DNA of 32,081 nt, taken from positions 1 to 32,081 of the forward strand of contig QMLQ01000008.1 in assembly GCA_003646815.1 (NCBI GenBank), given 5' to 3'. Made by a program: the position numbers and the translations under genes. The notes under the pieces are model-generated. The model saw only the letters and a program-made list of their open reading frames with translations. It did not search any database and was not told the origin of the DNA. Below are positions 1 through 7,855 of the stretch, one piece after another. Origin of the DNA: Deltaproteobacteria bacterium (lineage in GTDB: Bacteria; Desulfobacterota; DSM-4660; Desulfatiglandales; Desulfatiglandaceae). Position 1 is the stretch's first letter, and each line of letters opens with the position of its first letter.

Positions 1-763
1 GCCCAAGGGCATAGGCATCCCTGATGGTTGCGGAAACCGACATGGTGGTGTTCCCATGCCAAAGGAGGTCCGGCTTAAATTTCTTGAGCGCCATGATCTG
101 GCTCTTGGTGTCCAGAGCAAACAGGGATACGTCTTGGTCAGGACCTACCTCAAATCCCAGCATCTTTGCCTGGTCCTTGATCGCCTTGATGGGTGCGCTG
201 CAGTATGGAGAAGCAAACATATAGCAGCAGGCAAACCGGGGTTTTCTCTTCCCGTAGTCAGGTTTGGCGGGCCATTTTTTGTCAAACCAGGCCGTAATTG
301 CCGCCCTTGCATTGGTAGAATAGTCAGAGGAAAAGAAGAGGTTGTAGCGGCTCTTGGCCGGATTCGTCAAATGCGCGGAATAGGAAGCCGACACGTAGGG
401 AATCTTGTCCTTGTTGATGGTGGGAGAAAGTGCCTCGGTATCACCGGTCCCCCATCCCATAATGGCCGTGCTTCTCAGCCTTTTCAGAAGCTTATACTTG
501 GTGATTGCTTCAGGAATGCGATATCCGTAATCAAACCAGGTATACTTGATCTTTTTCCCGTTCACGCCTCCCTGTTCATTAATGTATTTGAATGCTTCAT
601 CCATGCCGAGCGCATAATCCTTGCCCACATCAGACGTAGCGCCGGTGGTGTCCATAATACCACCGATTCTGATCTTCTTGGCCACAGCCATGGAGCTGAA
701 CCCAAAAAGAAAAACCCCTACCAGAAACAGCGCGATAAAACCCAGAAGGATACTCTTTTTCAT
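1..763 (-). CDS. Branched-chain amino acid-type ABC transporter substrate-binding protein (N-terminal part, runs off left edge)
   Basis: This ORF is absent from the ORF track because it has no stop inside the window; I translated it by hand from the ATG at 763-761. About 254 codons are present. It opens with a clear Sec signal peptide (MKKSILLGFIALFLVG, then a stretch ending SSMAVA before KKIRIGG), followed by a type 1 periplasmic-binding (Peripla_BP_6, LivK-like) fold: the IRIGGIMDTTGATSDVG start and the KYINEQGGVNGKKI segment are typical. It would act in the periplasm, delivering ligand to the LivH/LivM permease. A GGGGGAGA ribosome site sits 5 bases upstream. It is the last visible gene of the liv operon, 85 bases after livM. 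The ligand cannot be read from sequence; relatives bind branched-chain amino acids, but also aromatic acids or amides. The C-terminal lobe is missing. Confidence 0.9.
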   Translation of the reverse strand, partial: MKKSILLGFIALFLVGVFLFGFSSMAVAKKIRIGGIMDTTGATSDVGKDYALGMDEAFKYINEQGGVNGKKIKYTWFDYGYRIPEAITKYKLLKRLRSTAIMGWGTGDTEALSPTINKDKIPYVSASYSAHLTNPAKSRYNLFFSSDYSTNARAAITAWFDKKWPAKPDYGKRKPRFACCYMFASPYCSAPIKAIKDQAKMLGFEVGPDQDVSLFALDTKSQIMALKKFKPDLLWHGNTTMSVSATIRDAYALG

Positions 764-848
764 AACTATCTCCCCCTTTGCGGTTAAAAAACATGAAGTT
801 CAACAAAAACCCCGACAATTGGTATAAAAAACGCTTTTCACCTCCTTC

Positions 849-1949
849 CTAGTATGAAAATGGCCAAAGATTAAAATAGTTTTTCACCTGCCACCATCGG
901 TAGGCAAGCCCGTTGGGCTCATAGATGAGAAATGCACAGATGGCCAGTCCAAAGGCCATGTCTTTTATAAACGCAAAGTCGATGAGGAGCTTGGGATAGT
1001 AATCCGCAAGGGGAATAGCCACCATCTGAAGCAGTTCCATGATGACCACCATAAAAATTGAACCGAAGATCGCGCCATGAATGGAGCCGACTCCTCCAAT
1101 AAGTATTACTCCCACAAGCCACAGGGACCAGAACCAGGGAAAATGCTCCGGGCTGAGCGCAGCAGTATTGCTGACCCAGAATGCCCCTGCAATCCCGGCC
1201 ATGAACCCGGCCACAAAAAAGGCAAGGAGTTTATACCATACGATATTGATCCCCAGTGCCTCGGCCGCAATATCATTATCCCTGATGGCCACCCAGGCAC
1301 GCCCCACCTTTGACCGCAGTAAATTCGCCAGGATAATAACCATCAAGGTCAACAAGGCCGCCATAAGATAGTAGACCTCAAAGTCATTGTCTATCACCCA
1401 TGGGCCGATCTTAATGGTTCCGGGCGGCAGGGAAAAGGCCTGGCCCCTTCCGCCAATCTGACTCACGTACTGAGTGAGGATGAAATCCACTGTGATAAAC
1501 TGGGCCGCCATGGTGGTAAGGATCAGGTAAAAGCCCTTCACCTTGGCAGAAGGCAGCCCGAAGAGCACACTCCACAAGCCTGCCACGATACCGGCAACAA
1601 CAATGCTGATGGGATAGGCAAGGCCCCATTGCACAATGAATGGAGGCCATGGAAACTGGAGGACCAGGAGCGTGCTCGTGTATGCTCCCACGGCAATAAA
1701 TGCGGCGTGCCCCAGGGTGATCAACCCGGTGTATCCAATAAGGAGTTGTACTCCAAGGGCGCCCATGGCGGTATAGCCCACCATTACGGCAATCCCAAGC
1801 CAATAATCCGGGGCCAGGAGCGGAATCCCGAGAAACATGATTGCCAAAAGCAGAATCATCTTGCCTTTTATGACTTTCGACTGCCACCATCCTTGGTCTT
1901 CCGCGTAATCCTGATGATAATCACCACACGGTAACCACACACTGGACAT
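849..1949 (-). CDS. livM: Branched-chain amino acid-type ABC transporter permease LivM
   Basis: A 366-residue inner-membrane permease of the LivM family, pairing with LivH to form the translocation pore for the periplasmic binding protein. The N-terminal 30 residues are hydrophilic and are followed by about nine to ten hydrophobic segments. The family core GYTGLITLGHAAFIAVGAYT is at about residues 69-88, and the EALGINIVWYKLLAFFVAGF region, which resembles the EAA coupling loop, is at about 230-250. The ATG at 1949 has a GAGGGGG ribosome site 7 bases upstream, which supports the long hydrophilic N-terminus rather than the internal ATG before ILLLAIMFLG. It lies 56 bases after livH, and that gap holds a heptamer repeat. 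Its role as transporter permease is secure; the substrate is not. Confidence 0.92.
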   Translation of the reverse strand: MSSVWLPCGDYHQDYAEDQGWWQSKVIKGKMILLLAIMFLGIPLLAPDYWLGIAVMVGYTAMGALGVQLLIGYTGLITLGHAAFIAVGAYTSTLLVLQFPWPPFIVQWGLAYPISIVVAGIVAGLWSVLFGLPSAKVKGFYLILTTMAAQFITVDFILTQYVSQIGGRGQAFSLPPGTIKIGPWVIDNDFEVYYLMAALLTLMVIILANLLRSKVGRAWVAIRDNDIAAEALGINIVWYKLLAFFVAGFMAGIAGAFWVSNTAALSPEHFPWFWSLWLVGVILIGGVGSIHGAIFGSIFMVVIMELLQMVAIPLADYYPKLLIDFAFIKDMAFGLAICAFLIYEPNGLAYRWWQVKNYFNLWPFSY

Positions 1950-1980
1950 ATACTACCCCCTCGTCAACTTACGAATTTCC

Positions 1981-2008
1981 TTCCGCATTCCGCCTTCCGC
2001 ATTCATTA
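1981..2008. repeat. Degenerate tandem heptamer repeat in livH-livM spacer
   Basis: Four consecutive 7-mers can be read: TTCCGCA, TTCCGCC, TTCCGCA, TTCATTA. The last one overlaps the livH stop codon. It is one of four spacers in this window with different words but the same period. Confidence 0.7.
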
Positions 2009-2890
2009 GACCCTCTCAATCCGTTCCCATCCCCAGAGCCCGTAGGGTTTAAACAGCAGGAAGACGGCCATGAAAGCAAAGGGCATGATCTGTTTCACCC
2101 CACCGGGGAAATACCTGTCCAGGTAGGCCCCGGACAAATTCTGAAGAACCCCGATGATAATCCCACCAACGATGGCACCGGGCACTGAATTCAGTCCCCC
2201 GAGGACAACCGCAGGGAGGACAAGGAGGCCCAGATACCCTACCGAAATGTTTATCCCGTTAATATTCCCCAGGAGTGCACCACCGACCCCCGCGCTCATA
2301 AACGCGATGGCCCACGCGGCAGCGTATACAAACCTCGCGCTGACTCCGAGAGACAGGGCTGCTGTTTCATCATCAGCAGTGGCCTGCATGGAAAGGCCCC
2401 ACCTGGTGTATTTGAAAAAACAGACCAGGATGATGAGTAATAAAATAGAAAGGATAAAAGACCAGAGATACACCGGAGAGATCTTGAGAAAGCCGATACT
2501 AATAGGCTTCAGAGCGAAAACAGGAGGAGTAAAGACACGGGTATCAGTGCCAAAGACGAATTCGATTGCACCCTTGAAAAAGAACGAAAGCCCAACAGTG
2601 ACCATAATAACGCTCAGAATCGGCTCACCAATCAGTTTGTCCAGGAAGATTCTTTCGGTCAGGAACCCGAGGACAATGCCCACGAAAAGGGTGAGGACAA
2701 CGGCAAGGATAAAAGGGATGTGCATCTCATAAAATGCATAGGTCACATACGCGCCAATGAGGGTTAATTCTCCCATTGCCAAGTTCAGGACTCCTGAACA
2801 CTTGTAGATCAGTACCCACCCAAGGGCAACCAGGGCGTAGATTCCACCGACCAGGATACCGGTCGTCAAGGTCATCAGGAACAGCTCCAT
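2006..2890 (-). CDS. livH: Branched-chain amino acid-type ABC transporter permease LivH
   Basis: A 294-residue inner-membrane permease of the LivH family and partner of LivM. It has about eight hydrophobic segments. The opening GILVGGIYALVALGWVLIYK and the following SGVLNLAMGELTLIGAYV region are family hallmarks at residues 10-50. The segment around residues 165-200 (TRWGLSMQATADDETAALSL) corresponds to the cytoplasmic loop that contacts the ATPases. The length is normal for the family. The ATG at 2890 has a GAGGGGGAAGAG ribosome site. It starts 12 bases after the acyl-CoA synthetase gene ends, so the two are almost certainly co-transcribed. Confidence 0.93.
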   Translation of the reverse strand: MELFLMTLTTGILVGGIYALVALGWVLIYKCSGVLNLAMGELTLIGAYVTYAFYEMHIPFILAVVLTLFVGIVLGFLTERIFLDKLIGEPILSVIMVTVGLSFFFKGAIEFVFGTDTRVFTPPVFALKPISIGFLKISPVYLWSFILSILLLIILVCFFKYTRWGLSMQATADDETAALSLGVSARFVYAAAWAIAFMSAGVGGALLGNINGINISVGYLGLLVLPAVVLGGLNSVPGAIVGGIIIGVLQNLSGAYLDRYFPGGVKQIMPFAFMAVFLLFKPYGLWGWERIERV

Positions 2891-2902
2891 TCTCTTCCCC
2901 CT

Positions 2903-4825
2903 CTAGATGTTGATTTTCTGGATTCGTAAATCAGTCTTTATCCGTTGCTCTCTTCCATCCTCGTAGGTAATGGTTGTATCCATGTGAACCACATCCCGGT
3001 CCGAATACAGCCCGTCAACGATGTCTTTATACCTCTTCTCCACGAAGGCACGACGCAACTTACTTGTCCTCGTCAGCTCTTCATCATCAGCATCAAATAC
3101 CTTGTAAAGATTCACGAATTTGTGGATCTTGGCGGGTCCGGGCAAATCTTTGTTGGCCTCCTCAATCTGGGACTGCACAAGGTTGTACACACCGGGCTCC
3201 TGAGAAAGCTCCATGTAGCTCGTGTAGTTGATCTTCCGGTCGTCCGCCCACTTGCCCACCACGGCATAGTCAATACACATGACAGCCACAACATAATCCC
3301 GCTTATCACCAATTACCCATGCCTCCTGGATGAATGGGCTGAATTTCAAACGAGTCTCCAGGTACTGAGGTGAAAAAGGCCTGCCATCGTTCAGCGTCAT
3401 AACATCCTTTGAGCGGTCAAAAACCACCAAATGGCCGTCTTCATCAATAAAACCCCGGTCCCCTGAATAGAGCCATCCATCCACAAGTGTCTTCTTTGTG
3501 GCTTCATCATTCTTGTAGTAACCCAGGAAAACTGAAGGGCTCTTGGAAATTATTTCTCCTTCCTCCGTGATCTTTACCTCTGTCTCAGGGATAGGCGTTC
3601 CTACAGTATCAAATTTCACATCCCCGTCCCGGTGCACGATTGAAATCCCCGCAATTTCGGTCTGGCCGTAAATCTGCTTGAGGTTCACTCCCAGCGCATG
3701 AAAAAAGCGGAAATGATCAGGACCCATGGCAGCTCCTCCCGTGTATGCATGCCTGAGGCGCGACATACCCAGGTGATCCTTGAGTTTCTTCTGCATGGCA
3801 ATGTATGCAATCCATCCAAGAAATTTCCACGCCCATGACACCGGTTTTTTTTCAAACTTCTTGTTGGCGATTTTATAGCCAATCTTGGTTGCGAGTTCAT
3901 AAATTTTTCTCTTGATCCAGGTTGAGTCAATGTATTTCACCTGGACTTTTCTGGTCATTCCCTCGTACAACCTCGGCGGCGCAAACATCACGTGGGGCCC
4001 GATTTCTCTGATATTCTCCTGAGCGGTTTCGGGCTCTTCGGGGAAATTGATGGTATAACCCACCTGGAGTCCGCATGAGATGGACATCATCTGCTCCCCG
4101 ATCCAGGCAAACGGCAGGTAGGAAACAAAATCGTCCGTGTCATAGCACGGATCCACGGCCATAAGATTATATCCCATGGTCAACATGTTCCAGTGGCTCA
4201 GGAGGGCACCCTTGGGCAACGCAGTGGTACCGGACGTGTAAAAGAGCAGACAGATGTCGTCACCGTGCCCTTCACTGATCCTTTTTTCAAAAAGATCCGG
4301 CTCCTTTTTCTCGAGTTCCCGTCCAAGTTCCTGCACCTTTTTTATGCTTATCAGAAAATCCTGATGATAGTTTCGCATACCCTTCGGATCATCCCAGACA
4401 ACCCATTTCAGCTTGGGGCATTGATCCTTGATAGCGAGTGCCTTGTCGACCTCTTCCTGCGTCTCTCCCACGAAAAATTTTGCATCGGAATGGTCGATGA
4501 TATATTTGACTTCATCCATCATACAGTCCTGAAAAAGCCAGACCCCTATTCCTCCTGCGCACATTGCCGCCATCTCGGCCCAAAGGCCCTCTGGCCTGTT
4601 ATCGCCGATCATGGCAACCTTGTCTCCAGGTTCCAAGCCAAGGCTGATCATACCCAGGCAAAGATACTTGACATTGTCATAGTAATCCTGCCAGGTAAAG
4701 GGGCGCCAGATCCCGAATTCCTTTTCACGCATGGCAACCTTTTTTGCCCCATATTTCTTACACTGCCTTGAGAACAACTTCGGTATGGTGAGGTCCTTGG
4801 TAATCTCTATTTCAGGGCTGCTCAT
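2903..4825 (-). CDS. AMP-forming acyl-CoA synthetase (long-chain FadD/FAA1-like) inside the liv operon
   Basis: A 640-residue member of the ANL adenylate-forming superfamily, expected to activate a carboxylic acid to its CoA thioester with ATP in the cytoplasm. The P-loop-like YTSGTTALPKG is at residues 196-206. The adenine-binding YGQTE motif is near residue 395 (Q replaces the more common L or M). The ribose-binding SGDRGFIDEDGHLVV is near 460-475. A candidate catalytic lysine lies in TRTSKLRRAF near the C-terminus. Its length and the YGQTE motif fit long-chain acyl-CoA synthetase-like proteins better than benzoate-CoA ligases, which are near 520 residues. It sits between livG (9-base gap) and livH (12-base gap), so it is translated as part of the transporter operon. 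I infer that the imported compound, or a product of it, is its substrate; the acid itself cannot be named. Confidence 0.88.
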   Translation of the reverse strand: MSSPEIEITKDLTIPKLFSRQCKKYGAKKVAMREKEFGIWRPFTWQDYYDNVKYLCLGMISLGLEPGDKVAMIGDNRPEGLWAEMAAMCAGGIGVWLFQDCMMDEVKYIIDHSDAKFFVGETQEEVDKALAIKDQCPKLKWVVWDDPKGMRNYHQDFLISIKKVQELGRELEKKEPDLFEKRISEGHGDDICLLFYTSGTTALPKGALLSHWNMLTMGYNLMAVDPCYDTDDFVSYLPFAWIGEQMMSISCGLQVGYTINFPEEPETAQENIREIGPHVMFAPPRLYEGMTRKVQVKYIDSTWIKRKIYELATKIGYKIANKKFEKKPVSWAWKFLGWIAYIAMQKKLKDHLGMSRLRHAYTGGAAMGPDHFRFFHALGVNLKQIYGQTEIAGISIVHRDGDVKFDTVGTPIPETEVKITEEGEIISKSPSVFLGYYKNDEATKKTLVDGWLYSGDRGFIDEDGHLVVFDRSKDVMTLNDGRPFSPQYLETRLKFSPFIQEAWVIGDKRDYVVAVMCIDYAVVGKWADDRKINYTSYMELSQEPGVYNLVQSQIEEANKDLPGPAKIHKFVNLYKVFDADDEELTRTSKLRRAFVEKRYKDIVDGLYSDRDVVHMDTTITYEDGREQRIKTDLRIQKINI

Positions 4826-4834
4826 AACGGTTTA

Positions 4835-5656
4835 CTACCTCCTTGTGGAATACAGGTCCTCTTCACCCAGGTAGGCTTTAATAACGTCCGGATTCTTCTG
4901 GACCTCCTCCGGTGGTCCGTCCGTGATCTTGTTCCCGAAATTCAACACAAAAACATTATGAGAGATATCCATGACCACGCCCATATCATGTTCGACAAGA
5001 ATACAGGTCACTTTCCAGCGCGGCTCCTCATTGATATCCAGGATAAAACGGGCCATATCTTCCACTTCCTCAAGGTTCAGCCCTGCCAGGGGTTCATCAA
5101 GAAGAAGCAGTTCAGGGTTCAGGGCCAAGGCCCTTCCCAATTCTACTCTCTTCTGGAGTCCATATGGCAGCATGTGCACGGTCTTGTCCCGGATACTCTC
5201 AATTTCAAGGAGGTCAATGATCTCTTCCTCAATGAATTTCCTGGATTCCAGTTCCTCTTTTTTTGCCTTGCCCACATAAATGGAGCCGCTCACAATCCCT
5301 GACTTGAGATGGATGTGCCTGCCCAGTCGGATATTGTCGAGCACCGTCATTCCCCCAAACAGTTCAATCTTCTGAAAAGTTCTTGAAATGCCCAGCTCCG
5401 CACGGTGATACGGTCGGAGATGATTGACCGGCACTCCCTTGTAGTAGATATTCCCTTTTTGCGGCCGGTACAATCCGTTGATGCAATTCATCATGACCGT
5501 TTTTCCAGCCCCATTCGGGCCAATGATGGAATGAATCTCGCCTTTTTTCACTTCAAGGCTTACCCCGGCCAAGGCGGCCACTTTCCCGAAATACATGTGG
5601 ATATCTTCGAGCCTTAAGAGAGTATCTCCCTCTTTCACCTCCCCCACTTGCACCAT
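4835..5656 (-). CDS. livG: Branched-chain amino acid-type ABC transporter ATP-binding protein LivG
   Basis: A 273-residue ABC ATPase of the LivG subfamily. Walker A GPNGAGKT is at 46-53, the Q-loop region RTFQKIELF near 92-100, the signature LPYGLQKR at 163-170, Walker B LLLLDEP at 183-189, and the switch histidine in VEHDMGVV near 223. The signature has PYG where SGGQ-type ATPases have SGG, which is normal for LivG/LivF proteins. The ATG at 5656 follows a GGAGG site 8 bases upstream. It is the first gene of the visible operon. Its usual partner LivF is not between livG and the left edge and may lie beyond the binding-protein gene. Confidence 0.94.
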   Translation of the reverse strand: MVQVGEVKEGDTLLRLEDIHMYFGKVAALAGVSLEVKKGEIHSIIGPNGAGKTVMMNCINGLYRPQKGNIYYKGVPVNHLRPYHRAELGISRTFQKIELFGGMTVLDNIRLGRHIHLKSGIVSGSIYVGKAKKEELESRKFIEEEIIDLLEIESIRDKTVHMLPYGLQKRVELGRALALNPELLLLDEPLAGLNLEEVEDMARFILDINEEPRWKVTCILVEHDMGVVMDISHNVFVLNFGNKITDGPPEEVQKNPDVIKAYLGEEDLYSTRR

Positions 5657-6051
5657 ATGATCTGGCCTCCATTCTCGCTAAATGATGAACTTCACGGTTC
5701 TAGATGTGGAATTAAATCGGATGGGTTTAGGGCCTGTCATGAAATATCTATTCCATTCATGCACCTCGTCTTCAAGTTATCTTCAGTCGATCGCCAACAA
5801 CAAAGTCGTTGAAATAGTACAACTATTCCTGGAGCTTTGCTCAATCAGATCAACTAAAATTTAATCCAAACCGGAGCGCCTTAATGCAACACTTATTTAA
5901 TGACAGGCCCTTACTGCTAAATAAAGAGCTTACGTTCGAAAACCAGGAAGCGCTCTTGACATCCTCGAACATCAAGATCACGCCCATACCATTTACTTAT
6001 TCGATTCTTTTTTGTCAACACCTATTTGAAAAAAGCCCCAATGACCTTCCT
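5657..6051. other. Non-coding spacer upstream of the liv operon
   Basis: These 395 bases separate the dgt stop from livG, both on the minus strand, so the liv promoter should lie here. I see no convincing gene; the two short plus-strand ORFs lack coding character and recognisable products. An imperfect dyad at 5738-5761 (CATGAAAT ... ATTCATG) is a possible operator about 85-105 bases upstream of livG. Minus-strand promoter matches are poor (for example TTGAGC with a distant TACTAT), so no promoter is called. No U-tract terminator for dgt is evident. Confidence 0.5.
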
Positions 6052-7242
6052 TTATTTCCGGTTATTCTGCTCAAAAAAGCGCCTGGTTCTGACTTGCGGG
6101 ATGAGATTTTTTCTGCACTGCTCCAAGAAGTACTCGTCCGTCATCCCGGCAATAAAATCACGGACGATACCCGCAGGGGGTGTCTTCGCTTTGTAATCGG
6201 GGGACATCCCGTCAAGAAACTCCCGGTAGATGTCCGATGACTCATTTCCTTTTTCAAGATCATTCAGATATCGATTAAAAAGGAGTTCGAACATAATCCG
6301 TACTTTCCCCGTCTGGTCTTTTACCTTGGGATTTCGATAAATACGTTCCTGATTAAAGTTCTTGAGCTGTTTCAGTGACTCTCCAACCTTCTGGCTGAAA
6401 CAAAGAAATGGTTTGTCAAGACTGTTGGCAACAAGATCTTCCACCAGTCGATACACAATAGTCCCGTTGGAATCACCCAGCACCTCTCTACAACCGGCGG
6501 GGAGATCATTCCTCCGAATGAGGCCAAGACGAATGGCATCTTCGATGTCGCGTCCTACATAACTGATACTGTCTGCCATCCGAACCACGCATCCTTCCAG
6601 GGTCATGGGCCACATATCGAGCATCGGATCAGCAGATTTTTTTTCCATTTCACGATTGAGGATATCAAAGCTTTTCTTTCTGTTCGCTTCCAGTGCCTGT
6701 GAATGGATTTCTCCGTCATGGCAGAAAATCCCGTCAAGGACCTGGAGGGACAGATTCCAACCCCTCCCTTTCCGTTCAATCTCCTGAAGAAATCGGACAC
6801 CCTGGATATTGTGGAGGAAAGGGCCGATCTGGTGCTGCTGGCAAAGCTGGGAAAGAAATTTCTCCCCGTCATGCCCAAAAGGGGTGTGGCCGATATCATG
6901 CCCCAAGGCAATAGCCTCTATAAGATCTTCATTCAGCCGAAGCAGCCGCCCAACGGTGCGACCAATTTTTGAAACAAGCTGGACGTGCAATACCCGGTGG
7001 GTGATGTGGTCATTCTTGATAAGATAGAATACCTGTGTCTTGTCTATGTAGCGGGAGTAGGCCAGGGAGTGCAGGATACGGTCGGCATCAATGGAAAAAT
7101 TTTGCCGGTGTCCTCCACGCACCGCTGGTTCCTCTTTCATTCGTAGGGCATCCCTGCTCGGACACGCCAGGGGAGAAAGCCTTGTTAACTCGGAATTATC
7201 GAGAGCGACCCGTATTTCTCGAAGTGACGCGTTCACTTTCAA
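6052..7242 (-). CDS. dgt: dGTPase-like deoxynucleoside triphosphate triphosphohydrolase (HD domain)
   Basis: A 396-residue HD-superfamily protein expected to hydrolyse a dNTP to deoxynucleoside and triphosphate. The HD core is visible: THRVLHVQLV near 81-90 gives the first histidine, GHDIGHTPFGHDGE at 114-127 gives the HD pair and following histidines, and the DSISYVGRDIEDAI segment gives a later aspartate. The N-terminal block ending QNFSIDADRILHSLAYSRY is typical of dGTPase-like proteins. The ORF begins with TTG at 7242, which overlaps the upstream small gene as TTGA, with AGGAG about 10 bases ahead; the GTG two codons later is an alternative start. The overlap suggests translational coupling. 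The length matches the bacterial dGTPase-like family. Confidence 0.88.
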   Translation of the reverse strand: MKVNASLREIRVALDNSELTRLSPLACPSRDALRMKEEPAVRGGHRQNFSIDADRILHSLAYSRYIDKTQVFYLIKNDHITHRVLHVQLVSKIGRTVGRLLRLNEDLIEAIALGHDIGHTPFGHDGEKFLSQLCQQHQIGPFLHNIQGVRFLQEIERKGRGWNLSLQVLDGIFCHDGEIHSQALEANRKKSFDILNREMEKKSADPMLDMWPMTLEGCVVRMADSISYVGRDIEDAIRLGLIRRNDLPAGCREVLGDSNGTIVYRLVEDLVANSLDKPFLCFSQKVGESLKQLKNFNQERIYRNPKVKDQTGKVRIMFELLFNRYLNDLEKGNESSDIYREFLDGMSPDYKAKTPPAGIVRDFIAGMTDEYFLEQCRKNLIPQVRTRRFFEQNNRK

Positions 7243-7493
7243 CCCTTGTCACTCTCCTTTTTTTTATTTTGTCTTGCGTACACCACCCTCAGCTCATTCC
7301 ACACGCTCCTGCCCCTCCTGGCAATGATATTATGCGCCTGGTCAACGACCTGCCTTGAATGACCCTCAATGGAGTCATCTGATGGCAATGGCCTGCCTTC
7401 TTTCCTGTACTTCCAGCGAATAACGGATCGAGTGATGCCACGCTCGGCCCTGTCCAGGGCTCTTCTTATCTCATTTCGATGGCCTTTTACCAT
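7239..7493 (-). CDS. Small conserved-looking hypothetical protein coupled to dgt
   Basis: An 84-residue, strongly basic, hydrophilic protein with no signal peptide or membrane segment. I do not recognise a domain. The first half reads as an amphipathic helix (NEIRRALDRAERGITRSVIR) and the rest has several Arg/Lys pairs. Its stop codon overlaps the dgt start (TTGA), and no other frame explains the stretch, which supports a real gene. An AAGGA about 11 bases upstream of the ATG at 7493 is a weak ribosome site. Function is unknown; coupling suggests either a dGTPase partner or simply co-expression. Confidence 0.6.
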   Translation of the reverse strand: MVKGHRNEIRRALDRAERGITRSVIRWKYRKEGRPLPSDDSIEGHSRQVVDQAHNIIARRGRSVWNELRVVYARQNKKKESDKG

Positions 7494-7576
7494 GAATTTT
7501 ACCCATCCTTATGGTCTGATCTCCAGTTTTGTTTACCACCGGACAAAAAACACTTTTTTTCTTGCACAAAATGCTC

Positions 7577-7604
7577 TTGAGTGTTATTTATATCTGCTTA
7601 TATT
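7577..7604 (+). promoter_or_regulatory. Candidate sigma-70 promoter for rpsB operon
   Basis: TTGAGT and TATATT are separated by 16 bases. The segment after the -10 is GC-rich (GCGCGC), as expected of a stringently controlled ribosomal-protein promoter. A weaker alternative is TTGCAC at 7563 with TATTTA 17 bases on. Confidence 0.45.
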
Positions 7605-7815
7605 ATTTGCGCGCTTCTACACCATATACCGCCACGCTTCCCCCTGGGAGCTTTGAAAACAACCATAGCAGTTTCGTTTGGAAACTTCAAGGCCCTGCCG
7701 TGGAAAAGGCGGCGGATGGGAGAATGCACGTAACAAACTTCGCAGATCCAGTGAGCCCCGGTGCCCGGTGCCTGGAAGGGTTTACTTTCATCTGGATCGA
7801 GGAAAAACTGTGGGA

Positions 7816-7838
7816 GGGAGATTCACCCGATATCTCCC
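7816..7838 (+). promoter_or_regulatory. Leader hairpin just before the rpsB ribosome site
   Basis: GGGAGAT (7816-7822) pairs perfectly with ATCTCCC (7832-7838) around a 9-base loop. The Shine-Dalgarno AAGGAGG follows within a few bases. There is no U-tract, so a role in translational control is more likely than termination. Confidence 0.5.
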
Positions 7839-7855
7839 GAGAAAAGGAGGAAATT

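Larger units (their letters stand above)
7494..7855. other. Divergent spacer between the dgt unit and rpsB
   Basis: These 362 bases hold the rpsB promoter and leader. The long ORF from 7529 is in frame with rpsB but reads as non-S2 sequence and has no ribosome site, so I treat it as leader. The minus-strand promoter of the dgt unit should also be here but could not be assigned. Confidence 0.55.

Noticed and set aside
56-787. 243-residue plus-strand ORF
   Set aside because: It lies opposite the substrate-binding protein, whose signal peptide and binding-protein motifs are clear on the minus strand.
2903-4825. Calling the synthetase a benzoate-CoA ligase
   Set aside because: At 640 residues with a YGQTE motif it fits the long-chain synthetase group; the bam genes are too far away to decide.
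5957-5977. CTTGA...TCAAG dyad in the liv upstream spacer
   Set aside because: Only 5-bp arms with a 12-base gap, easily expected by chance.
5682-6240. Two short plus-strand ORFs (5682-5864 and 5884-6240)
   Set aside because: No ribosome sites or motifs; the second runs into dgt in antisense.
7529-7855. N-terminal extension of S2 in the track ORF
   Set aside because: S2 begins at the [14 protein letters not shown] block, and a strong Shine-Dalgarno precedes the ATG at 7856.
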